Shown: one piece after another, positions 1-6,739 of the stretch
Layout: every line of letters begins with the position of its first letter
How positions within the stretch are numbered: the first letter of the stretch is position 1
Source: a bacterium
Lineage (GTDB): Bacteria > Patescibacteriota > Saccharimonadia > UBA4664
Assembly (NCBI GenBank): GCA_027449805.1
Contig: DAIDKY010000021.1
Coordinates: forward strand, 1-13,258
Direction of reading: 5' to 3'
Length of the DNA stretch: 13,258 bases
Made by a program: the position numbers and the translations under genes
The notes under the pieces: generated by a model
Seen by the model: only the letters and a program-made list of their open reading frames with translations
Databases searched by the model: none
What the model was told of the DNA's origin: nothing

Positions 1-637
1 GGTCGGCTTCGTCGAGGACGAGCGAATCGAACTCGTCGAGGCGCAATCCATAGTTTTCGATCAAGTCTTTAAGTCGACCCGGCGTACCGATGATGAACTG
101 AGGACGACGCTGCAATTGCGACAGCTGGCGGTTCATCGAGGCGCCACCAACGACGAGGGTTGAATACAGACCCAGCCCACGAGCAAAAACGCGGAACTCT
201 TCCTCGATCTGAACGGCTAGTTCGCGTGTCGGAACCATTATAAGAGTCCGGTTGGTTTCCTTGCGCAGGTGGCGATGCAGAAGGGGAAGCAAGAATGCGG
301 CAGTCTTACCGGTGCCGGTATTGGCCAGACCGATCAGGTCGCGGCCTTCGATTACGTACGGGATCGAGCCGTCCTGAATCGGGGTCGGGTTAACGTAGCC
401 GTGGTTGTCGATGTTGCGCTGAAGGCGCTCGTCGAACTTAAAGTCGGCGAAGACGTGCTCCGGAACGTAGACGATCTCTTCGAGCGGGGCTACGGCTTGA
501 TTAATGAATTTACGCGGATCAATGGGCTTGGGTCCACGAGTGCGGTTGTTACGTCCGCTATTATTACGGGACGAATACATCGGACGGCCGCCGCGCCCAT
601 TGCGCGAACCCCCCGATACGGTAGAGTTTGTGTACAA
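1..637 (-). CDS. DEAD-box RNA helicase, RhlE-like (partial, C-terminal part outside window)
   Basis: ATP-dependent RNA helicase of superfamily 2, expected to unwind short RNA duplexes in the cytoplasm (mRNA turnover, ribosome assembly or cold response). The reverse strand reads the first 212 residues. The Q motif NPTPIQ has its glutamine at about 88, motif I is ANTGTGKT (lysine 111), motif Ia is PTRELA, a GG precedes TPGR (motif Ib), and motif II LDEAD occupies 208-212 exactly at the window edge. Motifs III-VI lie outside. I chose a TTG start at 635-637 because AGGAG sits six bases upstream; an in-frame ATG at 578-580 has no comparable site and would remove 19 residues. Residues 1-38 are a basic Gly/Arg/Asn/Ser-rich extension likely to bind RNA non-specifically. 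The gene diverges from topA. Family assignment is firm; the RhlE subgroup is inference. Confidence 0.93.
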   Translation of the reverse strand, partial: MYTNSTVSGGSRNGRGGRPMYSSRNNSGRNNRTRGPKPIDPRKFINQAVAPLEEIVYVPEHVFADFKFDERLQRNIDNHGYVNPTPIQDGSIPYVIEGRDLIGLANTGTGKTAAFLLPLLHRHLRKETNRTLIMVPTRELAVQIEEEFRVFARGLGLYSTLVVGGASMNRQLSQLQRRPQFIIGTPGRLKDLIENYGLRLDEFDSLVLDEAD

Positions 638-643
638 GAAGTA

Positions 644-648
644 CTCCT
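644..648 (-). promoter_or_regulatory. Shine-Dalgarno site AGGAG of the DEAD-box helicase gene
   Basis: Reading the minus strand, AGGAG is followed by six bases and then TTG (637-635). The spacing is ideal and it decides the start: the first ATG in frame, 57 bases further in, has no purine-rich site in front of it. Confidence 0.6.
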
Positions 649-744
649 AAAATGGTTATTTCATCTGAACTGCCGCGGTGAACCAGCTCAGAGGCGGAGT
701 CACAACAAACAATTAACCATAATTTAACACATTTTTAATGATTG

Positions 745-777
745 GTCTAGGGTTTTTATGCATTATTAGCTCTAGAC
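745..777. repeat. Inverted repeat in the divergent helicase/topA promoter region
   Basis: The arms GTCTAG (745-750) and CTAGAC (772-777) are perfect complements. With two G-T pairs the stem extends to ten base pairs (745-754 with 768-777) around a 13-base AT-rich loop. No T-tract follows on either strand, so it does not look like an intrinsic terminator. The right arm overlaps the proposed -35 element of topA, which would suit an operator or a supercoiling-sensitive cruciform. Function is inferred. Confidence 0.4.
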
Positions 778-803
778 AGCGGGTGCCACTGGCGTGCTAT
801 GCT
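773..803 (+). promoter_or_regulatory. Putative topA promoter (extended -10, possibly leaderless transcript)
   Basis: An extended -10 element TGCTATGCT ends at 803 (hexamer TATGCT at 798-803). A -35-like TAGACA (5 of 6 matches to TTGACA) lies at 773-778, 19 bases upstream of the hexamer. Seven bases after the -10 places the transcription start at or next to the topA ATG (811). The 20 bases before that ATG contain no Shine-Dalgarno-like purine run, consistent with a leaderless message. Confidence 0.4.
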
Positions 804-810
804 CTGATTC

Positions 811-3117
811 ATGAGCAAACATTTGGTAATCGTCGAGAGCCCCGCCAAGGCCAAAACAATCGAGAAGTTTCTAGGCAAGGACTTTACCGTCCAGGCTTCG
901 TTCGGTCATGTACGCGACTTGCCAAAAAGCGGGATGGCGATCGATATTGAACACAATTTTGCGCCAAACTATGAGGTTTCACCCGATAAAAAGAAGCGTA
1001 TCGCGGACTTAAAAAAGTTAGTCAAAGCGGCCGATACCGTATGGCTGGCCTCCGATGAAGACCGCGAAGGAGAAGCCATCGCCTGGCACTTGGAGCAGGC
1101 TCTGGGGCTGCCGACAGACACCAAACGGATCGTTTTTCACGAGATTACCGAGGGTGCCATTCGTGAGGCGATCCAAGCACCCCGCGTTGTAGATATGAAC
1201 TTGGTCGACGCCCAACAAGCCCGACGCGTCCTCGACCGCCTGGTCGGCTATGAACTCTCCCCGGTATTGTGGAAAAAGGTGCAACGAGGCTTAAGCGCCG
1301 GACGCGTGCAGAGCGTGGCCGTACGTTTAATCGTCGAACGAGAAGTCGAGATCGAGAATTTTGAAGCCAAGTCGTCGTTCAAGATAGTCGCCGAATTTCC
1401 GCTTGAAGGCGGAGCAACTCTTAAGGCCGAGCTACTGACGAAACTCGCGACAGAGGCAGAAGCCAAGAGCTTTCTGGCAGCCTGTATCGGAGCCGACTTT
1501 AAGCTCGAGAGTATTGAGACCAAACCTGCTAAGCGCAGTCCGGCCGCACCGTTTACGACCTCGACTCTACAACAAGAGGCCAGCCGTAAGCTAAGTTTTA
1601 GCGTTAAGCAGACCATGAGCGTAGCTCAACGCCTCTACGAACAGGGCCACATAACCTATATGCGTACCGATTCGGTCAATTTGAGCCAGACCGCCATCGA
1701 GGCCGCCAAGGCAGCTATTATCGCTCAACACGGCCCTGACTACGCACAGACACGTCAATATACAACCAAGAATTCGAGCGCTCAAGAGGCCCATGAGGCG
1801 ATCCGGCCGACCCGCTTTGATGTTTCTCAGATAAGCGGCGAGCGCAACGAACAACGTCTCTACGAGCTAATCTGGAAACGCGCCATCGCTTCGCAGATGG
1901 CCGAGGCTAAGCTCGAACGTACCACAGCCACGGTGGCAATCTCGACTCGAATAGAGAAACTGACTGCCAAAGGCGAGATCGTTACCTTTGACGGCTTCTT
2001 GAAGGTTTATCTAGAAGATCGTGATGACGACGAGCGCGATGAGAGCAATCTGCTACCGCCTCTAACCGAAGGACAGTCTCTAGCCCTCTCGCGCATGGGT
2101 GCCGATGAGACTTTTGACCGCCCCAAACCGCGCTACACCGAGGCATCACTAGTAAAGCAACTCGAAGAACTGGGAATTGGACGGCCATCGACCTATGCCC
2201 CAACAATCTCGACGATTCAGGATCGTGGCTACGTCGAGAAGGGTGATTTAGACGGAAAAGAACGCACTGCCCGCCACCTTGAGCTTATAGACGCTAACGT
2301 CACGTCCAAATCGACGGCTGAAACCTATGGTGCCGACCGATCCAAATTATTCCCAACGGACGTAGGACGGCTGGTTAACGATTTTCTGGTGAGCTACTTC
2401 CCGAACGTTGTCGATGTCACCTTTACGGCACGCATCGAAAAAGAGTTCGATGAAATCGCCGAAGGGGGACAAGCCTGGCAAAAGGTCATCGAGGATTTCT
2501 ACGAGCCATTCCACGAGACGGTAGTGGCCGCCGAAGGTATCTCGCGCCAGGCCGCCAGTGGGGCTCGTGAACTTGGCATCGACCCCAAAACCGGCAAGCC
2601 GGTAGTGGCACGCCTCGGCCGCTTCGGCCCTATGCTCCAGCTTGGTTCCGCCGACGACGAAGAGAAACCCAAATTCGCGCCCCTGCCATCCGGACGCAAA
2701 ATCGGCGACGTGACGCTCGAAGAAGCCCTCGAGCTGTTTAAACTGCCCCGTGTCATCGGCAAGACCAAAGACGGACACGATATCAGCGCGAACTTCGGAC
2801 GTTTTGGTCCCTACATTAAATGGGGAAGCCTCTACGCATCGATCAAGCCGGATGACCCATTTTCCATAACGAAGGAGCGAGCTCTCGAACTCATCGCCGA
2901 GAAAGAGCTAGCCGATGCTAACAAATACATCAAACAATTTGAAGGGACAAAGATCGCCATACTAAACGGGCGCTATGGACCATATATTAGTGACGGCACC
3001 AAGAACGCCAAGATACCCAAGGAAAGTAAGCCGGAAGACCTGACGCTTGAGCAGTGCGAGGAGCTAATTAAGGCCGCACCGGTTCGAAAGAAAAAGCGAA
3101 TCGTAAAACGAACTTAA
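811..3117 (+). CDS. topA: DNA topoisomerase I (type IA, omega protein)
   Basis: Relaxes negative supercoils by cutting one DNA strand through a 5'-phosphotyrosine link and passing the other strand. The 768-residue product begins with a Toprim domain: IVESPAKAKTIEKFLG has the catalytic glutamate at 9, and SDEDREGEA at 81-89 supplies the metal-binding DxDxE. The core follows with LSAGRVQS and the active-site tyrosine in ITYMRTDS (about residue 283), then IGRPSTYAPTI. The C-terminus carries no tetracysteine zinc fingers. Instead it has three copies of a topoisomerase C-terminal repeat with GRFGP/GRYGP cores at about 603, 663 and 720, and ends in a lysine/arginine tail. The length fits repeat-type enzymes. 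No ribosome-binding site precedes the ATG, and the -10 element is so close that translation may be leaderless. The next gene starts 96 bases downstream with its own candidate promoter. Identity is very secure. Confidence 0.98.
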   Translation: MSKHLVIVESPAKAKTIEKFLGKDFTVQASFGHVRDLPKSGMAIDIEHNFAPNYEVSPDKKKRIADLKKLVKAADTVWLASDEDREGEAIAWHLEQALGLPTDTKRIVFHEITEGAIREAIQAPRVVDMNLVDAQQARRVLDRLVGYELSPVLWKKVQRGLSAGRVQSVAVRLIVEREVEIENFEAKSSFKIVAEFPLEGGATLKAELLTKLATEAEAKSFLAACIGADFKLESIETKPAKRSPAAPFTTSTLQQEASRKLSFSVKQTMSVAQRLYEQGHITYMRTDSVNLSQTAIEAAKAAIIAQHGPDYAQTRQYTTKNSSAQEAHEAIRPTRFDVSQISGERNEQRLYELIWKRAIASQMAEAKLERTTATVAISTRIEKLTAKGEIVTFDGFLKVYLEDRDDDERDESNLLPPLTEGQSLALSRMGADETFDRPKPRYTEASLVKQLEELGIGRPSTYAPTISTIQDRGYVEKGDLDGKERTARHLELIDANVTSKSTAETYGADRSKLFPTDVGRLVNDFLVSYFPNVVDVTFTARIEKEFDEIAEGGQAWQKVIEDFYEPFHETVVAAEGISRQAASGARELGIDPKTGKPVVARLGRFGPMLQLGSADDEEKPKFAPLPSGRKIGDVTLEEALELFKLPRVIGKTKDGHDISANFGRFGPYIKWGSLYASIKPDDPFSITKERALELIAEKELADANKYIKQFEGTKIAILNGRYGPYISDGTKNAKIPKESKPEDLTLEQCEELIKAAPVRKKKRIVKRT

Positions 3118-3145
3118 TCTACGCTTAGAGCTTTGCATAATAGCC

Positions 3146-3175
3146 TTGTGTAGATACCCAATATGGGACTACGAT
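3146..3175 (+). promoter_or_regulatory. Weak candidate promoter for the class A PBP gene
   Basis: TTGTGT (3146-3151), an 18-base spacer and TACGAT (3170-3175; 4 of 6 to TATAAT) would start a transcript about 30 bases before the ATG at 3214. A second -10-like CATAAT lies at 3136-3141 but has no convincing -35. The -35 match is poor, so read-through from topA is a real alternative. Confidence 0.22.
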
Positions 3176-3203
3176 TGTAGGTAGAAATACCAATTCGTAA
3201 AGT

Positions 3204-3207
3204 GAGG
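3204..3207 (+). promoter_or_regulatory. Shine-Dalgarno site of the class A PBP gene
   Basis: GAGG, part of AAAGTGAGG, lies six bases before ATG 3214. The GTG at 3202-3204 that could lengthen the frame by four codons overlaps this ribosome-binding site, so it is unlikely to be the start. Confidence 0.5.
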
Positions 3208-3213
3208 CCACCC

Positions 3214-5415
3214 ATGGCAAGCAAGAAACGGCGTAAACTCAGACGCGCTCAGGCTCGTTTAGCAACCCAGCCAAACGATTTCTTCGAGACCATGCCGATG
3301 AGCGCGACATTTGCCGCACCGGCTATCCTGAACGAGCCAATGGCCGAGACAGACGAGTTTAAGGTTGAACTGGGCAGTCTACTGCGTGCCGGTCTTTATG
3401 ATGCCGCCACAGTACTTGGTTTAATTCCACGCTTACTTTGGAACCGGTGGGCTCGCATGGTTTATCTGACGCTACTGATTATTGCGGGCGGAGTAGCTGC
3501 AACATTCGGTGTAATGGCGGCAAACACCACGATGTCGATTTATAGCAGTGATATCTCCAGCCCGGCTGCACTGTTAGCAAAAAAGAAGACCGGGATTACC
3601 ATTACCGACCGAAACGGGGTAGTTCTTTATCAATCGGTTGGATCTAGCACCGGTCAGCTTATACCGCTCTCGAGCCTACCTCAGGACTTTAAAAACGCGA
3701 CGCTGGCAGCAGAGGACCCGACCTTTTATCAGCATAATGGCATATCGTACAAAGCCATGGCGCGCGCAGCGTGGGTTGATCTAACCCACCAAAACAATGC
3801 CGAAGGCGGATCGACGCTGACCCAGCAACTCGTAAAGAACGCTCTACTGACTTCCAATAAAACGATCGAGCGCAAGTTTCAAGAGATTGTCCTAGCCAAT
3901 GCCTTAGAACATAAGTATTCCAAAGATCAGATCTTCGATATGTATGTCAGCGAAGTACCGTATGGACAGAGCAGTGTTGGCGTCGAGGCGGCGGCACAGA
4001 TTTATTTTCACAAAACTCCCGAACAACTCGATCTTGCGCAATCGGCTCTCCTCGCCGGAATGCCACTAGGTCCGAGCCGCTTCGACCCGACGGTCAACCC
4101 GGAGGCGGCCAAAGAACGGCGTGATTACATATTAGATCGCATGGTTGAGCTCAAAATGGTGACACCGGACGAGGCCGCGGCCGCCAAAGCCGAACCAATC
4201 GTAGCAACGCCGCGCAATACAACGATTCTCGCCCCGCACTTCGTCTTCTACGTCTTAAACGAACTACGATCCGAATACGGGAATAACTTTGAGAATATGG
4301 GCCTAACCGTCAAAACAACCCTCGACCTGAGTAAGCAGAATCTCGCTCAAACCACCGTTACAAGTCAGATAAATGCTCTAGCCGGCCACCATGTAACGAA
4401 TGGGGGACTCATCTCGCTTGATCCGAAAAACGGAGATATCCTCGCTATGGTGGGGAGTACAAATTATAACCAACCTGTTTTTGGAGCCGTTAACGTTACA
4501 ACGTCCCAATTCCAGCCCGGTTCTAGCTTTAAACCGTTTGCCTATGTTACGGCCTTTGAAAAGGGCTGGAACGGAGCGACCGTGCTCAATGACAGCCCCG
4601 TAACCTATATCGGCCAAGGCGGAAGCGTCTACTCGCCCCACGACTACGACAACAAATGGCGAGGACCGGTCACGCTTCGATCAGCTCTGGATAACTCGCT
4701 CAATGTACCAGCCGTTAAGACCTTGCAGTTCGCCACCATCCCGGCCACCCTCAAGACGGCTTCTGATCTAGGTATCACCACCCTGACCGACACGAGCAAC
4801 TACGGCCTGAGTCTTGTGCTCGGCGGCGGCGACGTAACGCCTCTAGAGATGGCAGGCGCTTACGGGGCGTTTGCCACCGACGGTACCAAGGTAACGCCAC
4901 GCGCAATTTTAGAGATTAAAGACAAGATGGACAACGTTACTTTTGACGCCCCCGCTACGGTGACCGGACCAGCCGTACTTGATCCGCGCTACGCCTTTAT
5001 GATCACCAGTATTCTGACCGACAATAAAGCCCGAACTCCAGAATTCGGACCGCATTCGCCATTACTGCTATCACGGCCAGCTGCGGCCAAGACCGGTACG
5101 ACTAATAACTTTGACGACAACTGGACCGTCGGCTATACCCCGAATCTTGTTACGGCGGTCTGGGTAGGAAACAACGACCACACCCCGATGCAAGGCGTCG
5201 ACGGCATTACCGGAGCCGCGCCGATCTGGCACGCCTATATGGAAGGAGCCCTGGCATCGATGCCGAACCTAAACTTTGCTATGCCGGCGGGTATCACCAT
5301 GAAGCCGGTCGCGAGCAACGGCTGTCCGGCCAGTCCCGCCGATCCGAACGCTTTCTCCGAGGCCTTCTTGACCGGTACCGCCCCATTGCCGACCTGCGGC
5401 CAACCGGTAAATTAA
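3214..5415 (+). CDS. Bifunctional class A penicillin-binding protein (GT51 glycosyltransferase + transpeptidase, PBP1a-like)
   Basis: Polymerises lipid II into glycan strands and crosslinks the stem peptides on the outer face of the membrane. The product has 733 residues from ATG 3214. A basic cytoplasmic tail of about 80 residues precedes one membrane segment (about 82-105). The GT51 domain follows: AAEDPTFYQHNG with the catalytic glutamate near 167, GGSTLTQQLVKN near 198-209, RKFQEIVLANALE and the YSKDQIFDMYVSEVPYG stretch, then LLAGMPLGPSRFDP. The transpeptidase domain has its nucleophile motif SSFK (serine 437, lysine 440), SLN (495-497) and KTGT (lysine 626). The tail contains two cysteines (GCPAS and PTCG). 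All catalytic motifs are present, so the enzyme should be active. In GT51 motif 1, a proline replaces the arginine common in EDRxFxxH, a position that varies in the family. Neighbouring topA and the sigma-4 gene give no functional hint. Confidence 0.96.
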   Translation: MASKKRRKLRRAQARLATQPNDFFETMPMSATFAAPAILNEPMAETDEFKVELGSLLRAGLYDAATVLGLIPRLLWNRWARMVYLTLLIIAGGVAATFGVMAANTTMSIYSSDISSPAALLAKKKTGITITDRNGVVLYQSVGSSTGQLIPLSSLPQDFKNATLAAEDPTFYQHNGISYKAMARAAWVDLTHQNNAEGGSTLTQQLVKNALLTSNKTIERKFQEIVLANALEHKYSKDQIFDMYVSEVPYGQSSVGVEAAAQIYFHKTPEQLDLAQSALLAGMPLGPSRFDPTVNPEAAKERRDYILDRMVELKMVTPDEAAAAKAEPIVATPRNTTILAPHFVFYVLNELRSEYGNNFENMGLTVKTTLDLSKQNLAQTTVTSQINALAGHHVTNGGLISLDPKNGDILAMVGSTNYNQPVFGAVNVTTSQFQPGSSFKPFAYVTAFEKGWNGATVLNDSPVTYIGQGGSVYSPHDYDNKWRGPVTLRSALDNSLNVPAVKTLQFATIPATLKTASDLGITTLTDTSNYGLSLVLGGGDVTPLEMAGAYGAFATDGTKVTPRAILEIKDKMDNVTFDAPATVTGPAVLDPRYAFMITSILTDNKARTPEFGPHSPLLLSRPAAAKTGTTNNFDDNWTVGYTPNLVTAVWVGNNDHTPMQGVDGITGAAPIWHAYMEGALASMPNLNFAMPAGITMKPVASNGCPASPADPNAFSEAFLTGTAPLPTCGQPVN

Positions 5416-5428
5416 TTACGATCTTAAA

Positions 5429-5446
5429 TGTCAATTTCACCTGACA
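5429..5446. repeat. Dyad TGTCA-N8-TGACA upstream of the sigma-4/HARE gene
   Basis: TGTCA (5429-5433) and TGACA (5442-5446) form an inverted pair. On the minus strand the left arm reads a perfect TTGACA (5434-5429), and on the plus strand the right arm reads CTGACA. Both therefore look like -35 hexamers, the type of site a sigma region 4 domain binds. No matching -10 elements were found for them. No T-tract follows, so it is a poor terminator for the PBP gene. Confidence 0.35.
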
Positions 5447-5461
5447 ATAGTGGCAACACAA

Positions 5462-5480
5462 TCTTGAGTAGAATACAAGA
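5462..5480. repeat. Dyad TCTTG-N9-CAAGA just upstream of the -35 box
   Basis: TCTTG (5462-5466) and CAAGA (5476-5480) form a 19-base dyad that ends six bases before the TTGACA box at 5487. Its position suits an operator. The arms are only five bases long, so chance is possible. Confidence 0.25.
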
Positions 5481-5486
5481 AAATCG

Positions 5487-5515
5487 TTGACACAATCGTC
5501 TACTCATTTTATACT
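5487..5515 (+). promoter_or_regulatory. Near-consensus sigma-70 promoter of the sigma-4/HARE gene
   Basis: A perfect TTGACA (5487-5492), an optimal 17-base spacer and TATACT (5510-5515; 5 of 6) form the best promoter in the window. Transcription should start near 5522, giving an untranslated leader of about 37 bases before GTG 5559. The TTG of the -35 box is in frame with the gene and could be mistaken for its start codon. Confidence 0.72.
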
Positions 5516-5558
5516 TGTAGGTAATAACTCCATTATTAACTATAAAAGAAGAATTAGC

Positions 5559-6623
5559 GTGACCAACCAGACACCGACCAAGCTTAGTTATGATTACCGC
5601 AAAGCCGCCGACACTATACTGCGCGATCTTCGACGTGACCGTGATCGTCAGATTATCGCCCGCCGTTTTGGTTTTGGCTTAAAAAAGCGCCAAACGCTCG
5701 AGAAGATCGGTACCGACTTCGATATTACGCGTGAGCGTGTCCGCCAAATCGAAAAGGCTGCTATTACCAAGATCCGCACCTCGACCTCGCCGGAACTGGT
5801 TCGTGCCAACGAGCTCTTTATGACCTGCGTACGGGACTTGGGTAATGTTGCTCTGATCAGCGAAGTCGCCTCCGCTCTGGAGATCGCGCCCGAGGACGAA
5901 GCATACGCAGTCTTTCTGGCTCTGCTTGCCCCCGGCGTCGAGTTGATCGAGGAGAACGACGACCTACGTGCCGCCGTTACCCTGCTGCCGGTCTTTAACC
6001 GCGAGCAGACAACCGCCCTGATCGATGAACTTTTAGCGACGATTAAAGACTATGGCAAGCCTGTCACCAGCACTAAGCTGCTCGCCAAGACTCCCTCCGA
6101 ACTAGAGCTAATGACACTGGAACAGCTGTTGCGCGTCTCCAAAAAGGCCGCTTACTTTGACGGTAAATGGGGTCTAATCACTTGGCCCGAGGTAAACCCA
6201 AAAAGCATTCGTGATAAGACGTATCTGGTACTTAATCGCCATGGCAAGCCGCTTCACTTCGCCGACATTGCCAGCCACATTCGCGAGCTTCAGACGGGTC
6301 TCACCACCGGTAAGCGCGACGTAACCGTACAAGCCGTACATAATGAGTTGATTAAAGATGATCGCTTCATTCTAATCGGCCGTGGCATCTATGCTCTGGC
6401 CGAGTGGGGTTACACTCCCGGCACCGTGGCCGAGATCATCGCCAGCGTCCTGCGCGAAGAGGCGCCTCTGCACAAAGATGAGATTATTAAGCGCGTACTG
6501 CAGAAGCGCCAGGTCAAGACGACGACGATTATCCTCAATCTTCAGGAGAAGGATCAGTTCGTACGCACCGCAAAAGCCACTTATGCTCTAAAAGATTCCC
6601 CGGAAGCCGCAAAAAAGAGCTAA
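5559..6623 (+). CDS. Sigma region 4 protein fused to HARE-HTH winged-helix domains (orphan sigma/RpoE-delta-like regulator)
   Basis: A transcription protein of 354 residues. Residues 16-75 match sigma-70 region 4: RQIIARRFGFG is followed by TLEKIGTDFDITRERVRQIE (46-65), the helix-turn-helix that in sigma factors contacts the -35 hexamer. Regions 1-3, which bind the -10 element and melt DNA, are absent, so it should not act as a complete sigma factor. Residues 218-284 resemble the HARE-HTH fold of the RNA polymerase delta subunit (GKPLHFADIASHI, then DDRFILIGRGIYALAEWG). About 288-345 is a second winged-helix-like unit ending in FVRTAKATYAL; about 80-215 is alpha-helical and unassigned. I chose GTG 5559 because the frame further upstream runs through the promoter boxes; the ribosome site (GAAGAA, 5548-5553) is modest. 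The ATPase follows closely and may be co-transcribed. The role at RNA polymerase is inference. Confidence 0.85.
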   Translation: MTNQTPTKLSYDYRKAADTILRDLRRDRDRQIIARRFGFGLKKRQTLEKIGTDFDITRERVRQIEKAAITKIRTSTSPELVRANELFMTCVRDLGNVALISEVASALEIAPEDEAYAVFLALLAPGVELIEENDDLRAAVTLLPVFNREQTTALIDELLATIKDYGKPVTSTKLLAKTPSELELMTLEQLLRVSKKAAYFDGKWGLITWPEVNPKSIRDKTYLVLNRHGKPLHFADIASHIRELQTGLTTGKRDVTVQAVHNELIKDDRFILIGRGIYALAEWGYTPGTVAEIIASVLREEAPLHKDEIIKRVLQKRQVKTTTIILNLQEKDQFVRTAKATYALKDSPEAAKKS

Positions 6624-6642
6624 TATAGTAGTAGGGTAGAAG

Positions 6643-6648
6643 AGGGAG
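6643..6648 (+). promoter_or_regulatory. Shine-Dalgarno-like AGGGAG preceding the ATPase frame
   Basis: AGGGAG lies within AGAGGGAG (6641-6648), 20 bases after the stop codon of the sigma-4/HARE gene. The codon at usual spacing (seven bases) is ATC 6656, in frame with the ATPase. The annotated GTG at 6740 lies 91 bases away, too far to use this site. Confidence 0.4.
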
Positions 6649-6655
6649 CAACGCA

Positions 6656-6739
6656 ATCAACGTCCTAAGTTCGATTTTTAGTCCGATCGTCATCATCCTC
6701 CAAGTCATCTTTCTGATTTTAATTCAGTATTATGGCTGG
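6656..6739 (+). other. In-frame hydrophobic extension of the ATPase with a possible AUC start
   Basis: The ATPase frame stays open upstream of GTG 6740 to a TAG at 6632-6634, but contains no ATG, GTG or TTG. From ATC 6656 it would add 28 residues reading (M)NVLSSIFSPIVIILQ, then VIFLILIQYYGW. This is strongly hydrophobic and would join the short hydrophobic start of the GTG version to give a full membrane anchor. With AGGGAG seven bases upstream, ATC is the natural candidate start. A sequencing error or a mutated ATG is an alternative. Confidence 0.45.

Noticed and set aside
269..727. 152-codon open frame on plus through the helicase gene
   Set aside because: It is antisense to clear DEAD-box motifs on the minus strand and its product resembles no protein family I know.
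2347..2778. 143-codon open frame on minus inside topA
   Set aside because: It lies antisense to conserved topA sequence and has no ribosome site or recognisable motif.
3117..3155. Inverted repeat ATCTACGC / GTGTAGAT after topA as a terminator
   Set aside because: The stem is eight base pairs with one G-T pair and a 23-base loop, and no T-run follows.
3202..3213. GTG start four codons before the PBP ATG
   Set aside because: The GTG overlaps the Shine-Dalgarno sequence that serves ATG 3214.
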